Source: Haematococcus lacustris (taxonomy: Eukaryota > Chlorophyta > Chlorophyceae > Chlamydomonadales > Haematococcaceae). From it: DNA of 64,000 nucleotides. The stretch lies in NCBI GenBank assembly GCA_030144725.1, contig JASKMD010000020.1, positions 3,655,000 through 3,718,999 of the forward strand, read 5' to 3'. The translations under genes were made by a program, and so were the position numbers. Numbering within the stretch: position 1 is the first letter of the stretch; each line of letters opens with the position of its first letter. Of the stretch, positions 41,861-55,569 are shown in pieces. A model generated the notes under the pieces. That model saw nothing but the letters and a program-made list of their open reading frames with translations, ran no database searches and was not told where the DNA came from.

Positions 41861-42691
41861 GTGCCATATTGCCACACAGATTTGACAGGCACGCACCGAA
41901 CGGTTCTGTACTTTGTTTATTTCAATTTGTTATTCCTATCCGAATGTATTTGATAAGCAACCCCTGATTAGTATGGCTGCTATGGCCTTGACCACAGATC
42001 TGTAAGCGTGAGGTTGATGTATCAAAGCAGTAGGTGGGCTGGGGTGTGGCCGGGGTGCTGCCGGTCAGGTCCCACAAGGTCTCTTTGGCAAAATGTACCG
42101 TGAGCCATTTGATGCCGCGCTTACACAGCCTTGATCAGCGAGTCTTCCCGATATGCCTACTGCATCAAAGGGCCTGCACGGCCTGGACGCCCACCAACCC
42201 TTGCCAAGTGTCCAGCTGGCAAGGTTACTGTAGATGGATGCGGCGTTCTTTTTTAAGCGGGTGCTGGTAGGTACTGTACACAACAGCGCTAGCGCGAGGG
42301 CCGGCGGTTAACCGGGTGGCTCGCATCTCGCATCGGGCTGCCGCAGCTCGCTCGCAACATGCCTAAGCGTTGCAATGGCCCTACTCCTCCACCACATCAA
42401 AGCATGTACTACGAGCTGCAGGCAGCATGTCCGAAGGAACTGTTTTTTTCTGGTCTCTCCTTCGACGACATTATTGAGAGGGCTGATGAACGACGAGAGC
42501 TTCCTATGCTTTCTTATGCTTCCCTATGCTTCCCTTTGCTGTCCTATGCTTTCCGATCCTTCCTATTCTTACTACGCTGACTGCGTCGGCCCATCGCTAA
42601 TTATTAAGGTTCGTAAAATAGACTAGATATAGACTAGATATAGTACTAGTCGAAATAGTACTATTTTTGACTAGAATAGAGATAGTCTAGT
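41861..42691. other. Intergenic with a broken small ORF
   Basis: A plus frame at 42359-42489 (MPKRCNGPTPPP..., YYELQAACPKELFF, LSFDDIIERADE) resembles the small ORF at 12640-12891 and is interrupted by cttcctatgc repeats. A/T-rich tagactagata words at 42610-42690 precede the next element. Confidence 0.4.
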
Positions 42692-44353
42692 CAGGCGGCC
42701 CCAACATTCAAAAAATGGCAGTAAACCGACCCCTGGTAGTAGGACGGCTGTAACTCTGCACTCGCTGCGCCAAATTTAATGCTAGCTGGCTCAGTATGTA
42801 GCTAACCCAGCCAGCTACCTTTCACCCATCCAAAATAAATATCCAGTCAGTAGGCCGTGCACAGCAAAGCATCAAAGTTAGTAAGCATAGCTAGTGATTC
42901 AAATTCGAGCCGGTTCGGGGCATGCAGTCATCGCTGCGACCACTCGCGCCGCTTAGGTTGCTCTACACGAGCATGCGCATCGGCAGAAGCAGTCGGATCG
43001 GAAAACGGTTGCGGAAATGTGGCACGAAGGCGGTTGGCAGGTGGTTGGGGGAGGTGGACGGTACAGCCTTTGTTGCGCACTTTACAACCTGAGTTGGCGC
43101 TGGGGGCCTGTCTAACTAAGTCTTGCGCTTGCGCTTGGCAGCTGTCTTGGGCAGCCCCAACCCAGCAGGTGTGGTACGCTTGCGTAGCGTGAAGCCAGGA
43201 GCCGGCGCTGCTGCACCTAGCTCACTACCTTGAGCCGGAGCAGCCTGCCCTTGGGTGGCGATTGCAGCTAGAGCCAGCTGATACATGTGCCGTAAATCAG
43301 GTGATGCAATAGGCCCCTGAGGCGACGCAATGGGGGGTGCCAGCATCTGCCCCTCTAGGGCTGTGCCCCACGAGCTCCGGCCCTGCTGCTGGGGTGGCTG
43401 CTGTGGGGGGGGCTGTTGGGGCAGGGGGGGCTGTGGAGGCGGCACACCTGCTGGCACAACTCGGCTGCACCCTGCTGCTGCTGCTGCTGCCACCCGTTGC
43501 TGGCTTGCATGGTCCCCCACATTCACCACAACCCCCCCTACACAGCAAGCAGCTGCTGTGGCTTTGCGTGCTGCTCTGGCTGGTGCCCTGGCTGAGGCTG
43601 CAGCCACCTCCTCCAGCCGCACCGCAGTGCGAAGCTTAGGCAACTGTAGCGTGAAGTCATGCACATCAACGCTGTTGAGGGTGGTCCACAGCGTGTGCAG
43701 GGACATGTGCTCCAGCAGAGCAGGCAGCTCCATGAAGCGACCAGCTCCATGCTTCAGGGTGGTGGATGTAACTTTGAAACAGGGTGGTGGATGTAACTTT
43801 GAAAGAGTCAAACGGATTGAGGCCTGGGCTATTTAATGTGCGATTTGTTTCAAGAGATGCAGCAATGAGTCAAGAACAAACATTACGTATCGCTTTTTCT
43901 ATGGGTGCAGCGGGTGCAACACAGTGGGGGACAGAGATGATGAGGGGGGGGTGTAAGCCGGTGATACCTTAGTGTGCGCCGACACAAATGGTGTATTCGG
44001 CGAAAGCGAATACGCCCAGATGTTTCAATCACCCCGTCAAGGTGCCCTGCACGCCCGGCAGACATCGCGTTGGGTGTTGGCCGGACATTCCATTTGTGCA
44101 CAACCAGCTCACTACGCTAGGTAGATGGAGCCTCAGCGATGTGGCTCACCGTGCCAAGGCGACCCGTCTCGCCGATGTGATTTGTTCGCGGGCACATGTG
44201 GCAGTACGCGAGCAGAGACTCCAATGGCTAGCGCTGATGGTCAGATTACGCGGACTAAACCGCCAATGCCAATGTGATTAACGCTATAGAGAACAGTGCA
44301 GTTTTGAGAGAGTACTTGCATGAAGATTACCAACCCCATGTTGGGGCCGCCTG
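42692..44353. mobile_element. TIR element, CAGGCGS family, copy 2
   Basis: Perfect 16-bp terminal inverted repeats CAGGCGGCCCCAACAT at 42692-42707 and 44338-44353. The left flank is tagtctagt (42683-42691). The right flank, aag (44354-44356) plus tctagt (48748-48753), is split by the later hAT insertion and restores aagtctagt, 8 of 9 bases identical. Both arms are shared with 33154-34364. Unlike that copy it carries an ORF in the middle. Confidence 0.85.
43116..43811 (-). CDS. ORF inside TIR element copy 2, unknown function
   Basis: About 230 codons: FMELPALLEHMSLHTLWTTL and VHDFTLQLPKLRTAVRLEEV, then a low-complexity A/P/Q-rich middle, DLRHMYQLALAAIATQG, and a strongly basic C-terminus ending KTAAKRKRKT, likely a nuclear localisation signal. 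No catalytic motif is seen. The first residues are read from element arm sequence, so the true start may be ELPALL or an upstream exon. It could be the tail of an element-encoded DNA-binding protein. Confidence 0.45.
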   Translation of the reverse strand: MTLSKLHPPPCFKVTSTTLKHGAGRFMELPALLEHMSLHTLWTTLNSVDVHDFTLQLPKLRTAVRLEEVAAASARAPARAARKATAAACCVGGVVVNVGDHASQQRVAAAAAAGCSRVVPAGVPPPQPPLPQQPPPQQPPQQQGRSSWGTALEGQMLAPPIASPQGPIASPDLRHMYQLALAAIATQGQAAPAQGSELGAAAPAPGFTLRKRTTPAGLGLPKTAAKRKRKT

Positions 44354-44356
44354 AAG
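44350..44356. repeat. 7-bp target duplication of the hAT element (left), cctgaag
   Basis: Identical to 48741-48747; spans the last bases of the TIR element copy 2 and its flank. Confidence 0.9.
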
Positions 44357-45015
44357 TCAGGCTAGACAAGCAAGGGGAAAATTGGGTACCATGCTGTTCT
44401 CCACACTCACAACACCATTTGCTACCGCGGTTGCACCGCTAGCTTCAGCGTGCTAGAATAGTTAGCGGCGTTGAAGCGCAGGCCCGCAGGCTGAACATGG
44501 TTGTTTGGGCCTAAAGTTGTGTCCACGCAACAAGGTCGCTATAGGTAGCTACAGACATACGTATTAAGTCTAAGGCCGGGGCCCGTCTCTCTCGCTAGCC
44601 AGGTCCGTTCAGTCGGTTGTACTGGGTAGCTCGGCTTCCTAGCTCCCGCAAAGCTGTGAATGTTAGTTATGCCCCGCAATCACAATCACCATCTCCGAAC
44701 CCTCCTATCTCATAACATGTGCGGTGGACTTTGCCTAAAAAGCTGTTTGCGGCTGGCCCGTCCGGCCCTCAACCATACATCATTACATTCAACCTCACAT
44801 CATTACATTATAACATCCAACCTACACTTGTGTTCTCTGTAAACTGTCACTTGTGTTCTCTGTAACCGGTCACTTGTGTTGTGTGGCATTCACTGCATGC
44901 ATGCTAGGGCTCTGGCACTTGCAAGGGCTAGGCTCAGGGTCAACACCGTATCCAAGGGGCTGATTAAGGCTGGGCAGGGCAGGGCTGGGCTCGGCAACAA
45001 AGGCAAGCTTTGTTG

Positions 45016-47963
45016 TCAGCGCATTCGCATAACGCTGTCGGGAGCATGGCGCTTCGAAGGGATGAGTGCTGCCACTGCTGGTGCTTGCTGATGCTGCTGT
45101 TGCTGATGCTGTGAGATTGCTTCCAAGCACTGGATTCTACTCTTTGTACCCTTGGTGGCTAGGTTCAGTCGGACACAAAGCTGCTTGAGGTGACTCAGCG
45201 TGATGCCCTTCTGTGGCAAGGCTGGTAGGTGTGGCTGCTGACTATTGTACACATGCCTAGCTGTGTCTTCAAGATGCTGCAGTTTGTTGGTGATGTCCGC
45301 CTGTCGTTGCTGTCGTGCTGTGTTTTGATCCCTTGCGCTTGCTGCTGAGCTGTACTCCTCCCTTGTGGGTAACTTAACCGGGAGGGTGATGCGTTGCATA
45401 GCCCGCAACACCTTGCGTGCCTGTGATGCCTGTTTGGCTGTGTGCAAAGGCTTAGACACTGCACCACCCTGAGCACCAGCAGGGCTGGCTGCACCACCCT
45501 GAGCACCCGGAGGGCTGGCTGCAGCTCCCAGGGCACCCGCATGGCTGGCTGCAGCTCTCAGGGCACCAGCAGGGCTGGCTGCACCACCCTGAGCACCCGG
45601 AGGGCTGGCTGCAGCTCCCAGGGCACCCGCAGGGCTGGCTGCAGCTCCCAGGGCACCCGCATGGCTGGCTGCAGCTCTCAGGGCACCAGCAGGGCTGGCT
45701 GCACCACCCTGAGCACCCGGAGGGCTGGCTGCAGCTCCCAGGGCACCCGCAGGGCTGGCTGCAGCTCCCAGGGCACCCGCATGGCTGGCTGCAGCTCTCA
45801 GGGCCTGGCATGCAGTGCAAGCATGCAGTGCAAGAACACCATGGTGTTGGCACCATACACAGTGTAGTGCCCTCAATGCCTCATACAATGATGTTTGTTA
45901 CACACCTGCAGATCAGCTTGGAGCTTGAAGAGCTGCAGAGGGTCGCCCTCCATGTCAAGGGCAGGTCCAGTGGCTGAGAGATACTGCAACACTCGGCTAG
46001 CTCCTCGCTGCCTGGCTGCTGGAGAAGGGTCACCAAGGGCAGCAGCCAGGTAGGGAAAGTCCCCCAAGAAGTGCATGCGCTTTGTGTAGTACTCTCCCAA
46101 CACGCCCACCAACTCCAAGACCAGCTTGTCTACCTGCTCTGCTGTCACTGGCTCCCCCACTGCACCCTGGCTGTCACCTGGTCCCCATACCATGCTGCAG
46201 CCCATGGAGTAGGCCTCCCTCAACACCATGCGGGGCTCGACTGTGGCTGCCAGCAGCACACACATGATGTGCTCATGGTGGGTGTGCCAGTGGCACATCC
46301 ACCTGCTGCTGTTTGATTGCGCCCACAGCTGTTGCTCCTCAAGCACCGCACGGTTAAGAGCTGCCAGCACGGCGCATTGCACCATATGCACAGGCTTTAG
46401 CAGCTCAGCAAAAAGGCACTGGATGACCTTCTGCTGCCCTGCTATGCTGTCAGCTAGGCAGAGCGGCTGCAGCACCTCCAACATTGGCTGGTAGTACTCT
46501 AGGACCCACACGGCAATGCGGCAGTAGGTGCCCCAGCGGGTGACGCAGGCCTCCTCCACCTTCCGTGAGCCTGGTGGGGGGTGCTTGCGGAAGACCATGC
46601 TGACATGGTCCAGCAGCCAGCATAGGGCGCTGTTGTGACCCTGGCGCTGCATGCATGCAGATTTGCCAAAGTGCACGCACAGGTGGCGCACCGCATTATG
46701 CAGGATGTGCTCGTAGCAGTGCACCACGTAGATAGGGTGCTGCTGGTGGCCGGCGCTGATCGCTGCTGCTGACAAGAGCTTCACCACTCCACCTTGCTCT
46801 CCCACATTTGCATTTGCGCTGTCACACACGGCGAAGAGAATCCTGATCTTGGCTGACCAGTAGCCAGATTTGCTGAGGCATGTGATCAAGGCTTGGCATT
46901 GGCTCTTGGCGTCATGCTTAGGCAGGTCAACGCAGCCCACCACACAATGCATCGCTGTGTACACGCTTGCAACTGCACCCCGGCTTGAGGTGGAGGAGGG
47001 GGGTCCAGCAGCCTTGCCACTCGCTTCATCAGATTACTACACTCTATTTGCAACTGCTTCGAGTCTGCCATGCATGCCCTCAGCCGGACGCCCTTGTCCT
47101 CTGCGTCTGCCATGGCTGCCATGGTTGCTGCATCAGCAATGGCTACATGCTGGTGCAGCAACTCTGTCTCCTCAAGCAAGGCTGCGTTCAGCTGTCGCTC
47201 CTGCTCCAGCAATGCTGCTGATGCATGGGCATCAGAGCTGGCATCTGCCGCTACAGCAGCGGCCGCTATAGACGAGGCCTCGGCTGCAACAGCACGGGCA
47301 TCTGCAGCGCACACTGCCGCTGTAAGCCTCACCACTGACTGCTGCAGCTGCTCAGCACCCGAGGCTTGGTGAGCCAATCGAGCTTGGGCTACATTGAGTT
47401 GTTCCTGCACGAAATGCAAGGTTATAAGTTGGCTGGATGGCAGGAACGAGGCTAATTATGGCTAGCCGTACCTTCAATCGTGCCAGCTCATTTGCAGCAG
47501 AGACAACAATGATGTGGGCATGGATGTCAGCCTGCTGCAGAAGGTCATGGAGCTGCTTCTCCAACAGCTGCTGCTGCTGCTGCCAGTCCTGCTGCCGCTG
47601 CTGCCAGTCCTGCTGCCGCTGCTGCCAGTCCTGGTGCTGCTGCTGCCAGTCCTGCTGCCGGTGTTGCAAGTCCTGGTGCTGCTGCTGCCAGTCCTGCTGT
47701 TGTTGCTGCCAGTCTTGCTTCTCCCGTGCATGCTCATCCTCCACCTCTTGTAGCCGTTGTTTGGTATCATTCAACGCCTGAAGACAACAATGCAACACCA
47801 CATCGTATGGGGGAGTGCACGATGGCTAGGCTGGGCTGTCCTGCCTTGCCTGGGCTTGATTCGCGATGAAGCCAGCAGTGCGGGACCATGGAGCCCGGCC
47901 AGTGGCTACTCGCTCGGCCATTCGAGCGGACCCAGCTTGGCTTCGCTTCGAGCGCCCGGTCAT
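45016..47963 (-). CDS. hAT-like transposase with N-terminal coiled coil and C-terminal SAP-like motif
   Basis: Exons: 47963-47910, 47777-47472, 47404-47038, 46972-45906, 45804-45016; introns 132, 67, 65 and 101 nt, GT-AG, phases consistent, 860 residues. A basic start (MTGRSKRSQ) is followed by a long coiled coil with QDWQQQ heptad-like repeats and an Ala-rich helix. The core reads ILFAVCDSANANVGE (first catalytic Asp region), VVHCYEHILHNAVRHL (the C-x2-H signature of hAT), CVTRWGTYCRIAVW, and a helical domain. After 12 or so 10-residue repeats (GALGAAASPA type) comes ITLSHLKQLCVRLNLATKGTKSRI, a good SAP DNA-binding motif. A typical hATC dimerisation block is not obvious. The 65-nt intron at 47037-46973 is needed to join frames; if it is not spliced the gene is frameshifted. 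Confidence 0.72.
45440..45800 (-). repeat. 30-bp coding tandem repeat in the transposase
   Basis: About twelve 30-bp units in three alternating versions (ccaccctgag, agctcccagg, agctctcagg), arranged as a higher-order repeat of about 120 bp. All keep the frame. Confidence 0.9.
47560..47720 (-). repeat. Coding repeat QQDWQQ in the transposase coiled coil
   Basis: ctgctgccagtcctg-type 21-bp units; in-frame on minus, part of exon 2. Confidence 0.85.
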
Positions 47964-48740
47964 GGCTTAAAACCATCTTTTTGCGGCTGGCATCGACCAA
48001 AAGGTAAGCGGACGGCTACGATGGGCGGAGAGTGGTCGTAGTTTCAATTCTTATAACTATGGCGGGCTGAAACGACTTCAGTTTTGGGAAAAGGCCCCTG
48101 GCATGGCCAAATCTTAGCTGTTTTTCATGTTTTACCTAATTACTACTAGCACACGCATCCGTTTGCAGGCATAATTACAAAGTCGATGGAAGTACTTGAT
48201 GCGGTTCCCCGGTGCTCATTGCAAGGCATTGGGCACATGTGGCATGCATAAACATCTCTTGACAGTGTGTCCTTCACCACCACTCGCCATAGACCGAGCT
48301 GATGCATGTTAAGGCCAAGTCAGCGCCAAGGTGCGAGTGTGTGGTATAGCTAGCTGCTGCAGAAGTTTCAGGCCCAAAGCCTCACGGCGTACCCCCTCAA
48401 CCCGGCCATGAGACAAGCCTCTAGCAAGCAGCATGTAGCACACACTGTAGACACCCAGGAGGCACCTGGACATCGCCGAGGACATCGCCGCAACAGCACA
48501 CATACTTTAAGGCGCAAATGAGAGCGATAGAGCGCTCCTAGCGTTGTGTGCTGGTCGGGGCCCCCGAACATTGGACGGGGTCGCGGGCCAGCCGATCACC
48601 ATAGGCCTGTTCCTCTGAGCCGATGCTAAGCTCCGCGGCGCTGCGTCAAGGCGTGCCAATCTTACATCCAGAAGCGGTGTATAGAGTCAGTTAGGTCCGT
48701 CCGAAAAATGGGCCTTTTTTGGCTTGCTTGTCTAACCTGA

Positions 48741-48747
48741 CCTGAAG
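48741..48747. repeat. 7-bp target duplication of the hAT element (right)
   Basis: cctgaag, copy of 44350-44356. Confidence 0.9.
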
Positions 48748-49886
48748 TCTAGTCGCTCCATGCAAAAGAAAAGAAAACCTTGCCGTAGGCGATTGCAGAG
48801 CTATTAGCAGTGTCAACGGGAGAACTCATTGTCATCATTGTTGCAGTTAACATTCACATGCATATAGAGTCATAGACACGGGCATTGACATCTTGACATG
48901 GACATCTGAAATTAGGGCAAGCAGCTCCGCGTCAGCTCCACCGTTGCACCCATAGCAGTCTGCGTTGGCCTTAGGGAGCCTAGCATAGGGAGCAATAGCT
49001 AGCCAAGCATAGGGAGCAGCTAGCCAAGCATAGGGAGGCTAAGCAGCTGAATTCCAGCATTCCAGCACTTCGCAATTCGCTGGAAAGGCAGCTCTGCGGC
49101 TGCTGCTGCTGCTGCTGCTCCATCTGGTGTCGTGTCCGCACGCTGTCGCTTTGGCTTGCATTGGCTTTGGCTTGCACTTGTGCTCATTTGTGGACCAAAT
49201 TGTGGTAGACATGTTCACGCAGCTATAGGACTGGTCACAATCGCCGCAAACGGCTTTGCTGCTGTAGATGCTATCTCGCTTTGTCTCGCTTGCTGTAGAT
49301 GCTATCTCGAAGCTTTGTCTGCAATTCTAATGCTCCCAGCTTCCTCTTTGACTGCGTGCCGCCCAATGGGCCAGCAGCTGCAGCCATCGGAGTTCGTCGA
49401 TAAGGAAGTGGGCAATCCTTTGGCCGGCAGATCAACGGAATTGCAACTGATACTGACTGCTCTTAAGACTAGCACGACGTGTCTGGCGAGCTAATGTGCG
49501 CCCCGTTGCGACTGAAACGAGCTGATTTGGTGACGAAATGGTCGACTAGTCTACACTATTTACTATCTCTAGTCTATACTATTTACTACATGGACATAGA
49601 GATGTCTATTTGGGAACCTTAGTAATTATGGCCTCCAGTCTGCATCATTTGTGCCGCTGATGAACGTTGGTGGTAGCTTGGGTAATTTAGACATGAGCAT
49701 GGTAGGTATGTCTGGGTGATCTATGGGTGCTAATCCTAAGAACAACGCTACCAAAAGTGTACGAGATTCTCGGGGCACACCGTTTGCATCTCTACAGGAG
49801 GTCAGCACGGCGTTTGATGCACTTCCTGCCCAAAAATAAGGTTTCTACGTACTGTGATTTTAAGAGCTTCCCAACCTGCGCAGGGC
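48748..49886. other. Intergenic, short repeats
   Basis: Tandem agccaagcatagggagc at 48975-49040, a CTG run at 49097-49119, and an A/T-rich zone at 49545-49630 whose end (gtctatttgggaaccttagtaatta) is an inverted diverged copy of 42597-42620. No gene supported. Confidence 0.4.
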
Positions 49887-50867
49887 AGCTGGTCACCCCC
49901 GCCATTGGCTGCACCCCCGTGGCTCAAGAGATACCTTTCTTACTCATTTCTGCACGGATGAGGCCGCCGATTGGTGCGATGAGCTGCTTATGGCCTAACT
50001 AGAGTGCAGCCAGCCCCAACGATTTGCCGGGTGGCTGGCCCCAACCCGCGACGGACAATTCAAATTTTCAGGTCAGCACGCGACAGTTCTGCTGCGTCCC
50101 AGCACGCATCGATACCATCTCTTAAGCTGGGGGCGTGACCGCGATGGCGGATTGCTGATGAACCTGTGCCATGTGCAAGTTGCTGCCAAGTTGCGAAATT
50201 GCAGGTTGCACAGGATGCTCTGATCATTGATGCCTGCGACTTCCGAGCAACCACGCGCAGCAAGAATTGGTCAAAAACATGTAGAAACTGAGCTGGGAAA
50301 AAGTTGACCGCCCACTCATGAAACGGCCCAAACATGATGACATCGCGCTTCTGTCCTGATTAGACGTTAGAAGCCCACACAAGGAGCAGCACAGAACTGG
50401 CAGTTTATCATTTGACGTCCTGGTTGGACTCTGAAAACTTGTCAAGAAAGTAAAAAAACATAAAAAAACTGACATGGGGTGACGCGACACGAGTCGCACG
50501 CTGGACAGCCCAAAAGCCATACCAGCACTCTCAAGCATATCAACAGCACTAGAACACATGTCAAGGGGGGTCCTGCGCCCGACAAGAAATCCTGCGCCCT
50601 ACAAGAAATTCAAACATTTGAAAAGCTGGGCCGCTGAGCGCGATAGCTGTTCTCTGACCACAGCCCCACTAAGCAGGCCATTCCCGGCACAATGCGACCA
50701 GAATTCTCAACCCCCCCGCCCGCCCCGGCACAGGTGCACATCAGCCCGAGCAGCCCGCTAGCCTCGCGCTCGTGAGCTACACAGCCCTGCGCAAGAATCG
50801 CTGAAAAACTCTTAAAGATCAGTCGGATAGTTATCAGGGGTGCAGCCAATGGCGGGGGTGACCAGCT
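49887..50867. mobile_element. Non-autonomous TIR element, GGTCACC family, copy 2
   Basis: A perfect 27-bp inverted repeat (49891-49917 and 50837-50863) starts GGTCACCCCCGCCATTGG. Both ends abut agct, which serves as a 4-bp duplication. The 18 end bases are nearly the same as in copy 1 at 20514. The interior holds two minus frames (50060-50335 and 50224-50559) that overlap and lack transposase motifs. Confidence 0.8.
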
Positions 50868-51589
50868 TTCATACACTGCAATTCCTTCCCGTGGGAGCTA
50901 TGAGCATACGTCAAAGCTAGGGCGCAAAAACTAGACGGATGCGTAGCAGCAACAAGCAACAAATCGATCTCAAAAATAGCACTGCAAAATTGCATTCCGG
51001 CACCCCATCACGGCACGCCGACCGACCGACTAGTGACCGCTCTACCTCGCTCGTCGTTGCGGCGTTGTTGTATGCACGTGCACTACCGTCAGGATGCAAG
51101 GAGTCACTGGTGCAAGGATACCGCGGAGGGGGGCAAAGTTGACTTTAGCCCGTCCCTCGCAGGCCAAGCTGCGGAGCACCACGCCGCAGCGGGGCGTCGC
51201 GGTTTGACCTCTTGGAGTGCAGTATACGCGACAAAAAAGTGACGGTACATTTTTTCGAGCCATTTTATCAGACCTTGTGGGACCTGACTGCCGGCATGCC
51301 ACATGTTGCTTGAGTCAGACAGGCATCCCTGTTTGATGATGCTGGTAGATAGGCACCGCGGGTTCACTCAACTATGCACGGCCACCATCTTTACTGGTCA
51401 TATAGCTGTGAAGGGCCCAACATGTCACACTGGCGTGGTTGGTTGCTTTGGAAAGTGTGGGCAGCCAGACAGAGGGCAAGTTCCAGGGTGAGCATCGTTT
51501 GCTTGGCGCCGCCGCCCTCTCAACCGCCGTAACTGCTTACGATTTCCAGCTTCGTGATCCCTCTGTATCCTTCTTTTCCTTCAGCAAAA
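50868..51589. other. Intergenic and 5' flank of the aspartate-semialdehyde dehydrogenase gene
   Basis: No gene recognised; presumed promoter and 5' UTR towards 51589. Confidence 0.4.
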
Positions 51590-54596
<3,007 letters not shown>

Positions 54597-54621
54597 GCAT
54601 CATGCAACTAGTAACAAGCCT

Positions 54622-54640
54622 TGTAAACCATTGTTTGTAA
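54622..54640 (+). terminator. Twin TGTAA poly(A) signals of ASD
   Basis: TGTAA at 54622-54626 and 54636-54640, 26 and 40 nt after the stop. Confidence 0.65.
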
Positions 54641-54706
54641 TGGGCAGTTTAGGAAGCAAACATCTGTTGAGAAGTACTTGCGCAACATTAGGCTAAATTT
54701 TAGACG

Positions 54707-54880
54707 AACAAAACTCATTCAACATGGAACAACATGTTTCTCTGAGGGTAACCTCACTCGGCTACTCCAATATTTTCGAAGCATCCTCGGTTGCACCCTT
54801 GATGACTGCAATCCCCACACCGGTGGCACTCTTTCCGCCAGACCATTGGGCACCTCATCAAATCCAACAACCCCGCGTTG
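54707..54880 (-). repeat. Fanzor-element 3'-end repeat, isolated copy
   Basis: Aligns with 55570-55740 (aacaaaactcattcaaca.ggaacaacatgt; tcctcg.t.gcacccttgatga; ccattgggcac). No Fanzor coding sequence is attached. A flanking duplication was not found. Confidence 0.6.
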
Positions 54881-55555
54881 TGACGCTGATGCTGGACATG
54901 GCTGGGTGAGGCATAGGCGGTGGTGGGGGAAGCACCGAGGCTCAGTGCAAATGAAGGAAGGAGCCTTCTTAGGGACCTTCTTGCCTTCTTAGCCAGTCCT
55001 ATTGCAAGCACAGCCTTGCCCCCCCACCCATCCTAAGCCTCCCTATAGCCTGGGAACACACTTTGGAACACACATTGTCACCACTGAGACCACTGTTAAA
55101 TTCAAGATGCCCCTGTGCCAGTGCTTGGCTTGCCTCACTCAACACGTCTCTAGTAACAAGGTGTACAATGAACCCCAGGTATGTTTGCAGATGGCCTTGC
55201 GCTGCGTCTGGTAATGAATGCTCCATCATCATGCGGCAGGTGGCTGGACAGGGATACCCACCCGTGCCACACCCCTCTGCGCAATATCTCCACCGGCTGA
55301 CAGGCAGCAGCCGGCAGGGGGAGGGGCAGGGGGAAGCTTGGCATCAACGGTGGAATATGGGTGAGTGCAGTGACGCCACACTAGCGGCAACACGAACGTG
55401 ATACCTTCCTGTTGGGAAGCTGGCCTTTCTCCCATCGTAGCTCACGCTGCTGAGCAGCCAACCGCTGCCACATTCTCCCATCATAGCTCACGCTGTTGAC
55501 TGAGAGCAGGCTGGTGTGCTCGAACCGGTGGGTTTACCTAGGCCATCCACTGCTG
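54881..55555. other. Intergenic, nothing recognised
   Basis: A short imperfect repeat cttctcccat.gtagctcacgctg occurs twice (55425 and 55473). No gene supported. Confidence 0.4.
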
Positions 55556-55569
55556 GCCTGGAACTTCAG
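55556..55569. repeat. 14-bp direct repeat flanking Fanzor copy F (left)
   Basis: gcctggaacttcag, identical to 57228-57241. Confidence 0.85.

Larger units (their letters stand above)
44357..48740 (-). mobile_element. Full-length hAT-like transposon, apparently intact
   Basis: The 18-bp terminal inverted repeats match at 17 of 18 positions (TCAGGCTAGACAAGCAAG at 44357; TCAGGTTAGACAAGCAAG on the minus strand from 48740). They are flanked by an exact cctgaag duplication, 8 bp (cctgaagt) if the first T is counted as flank. This fits the 8-bp hAT norm. One five-exon transposase gene fills 45016-47963. The left 300 bp and right 560 bp are shared with the deletion derivative at 11320-13188. Confidence 0.9.

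Noticed and set aside
45442..45867. Cys-rich plus- and minus-strand ORFs (AGCSSQGTR, PCGCPGSCSQ)
   Set aside because: Alternative frames of the 30-bp coding repeat; the transposase frame joins in phase to neighbouring exons.
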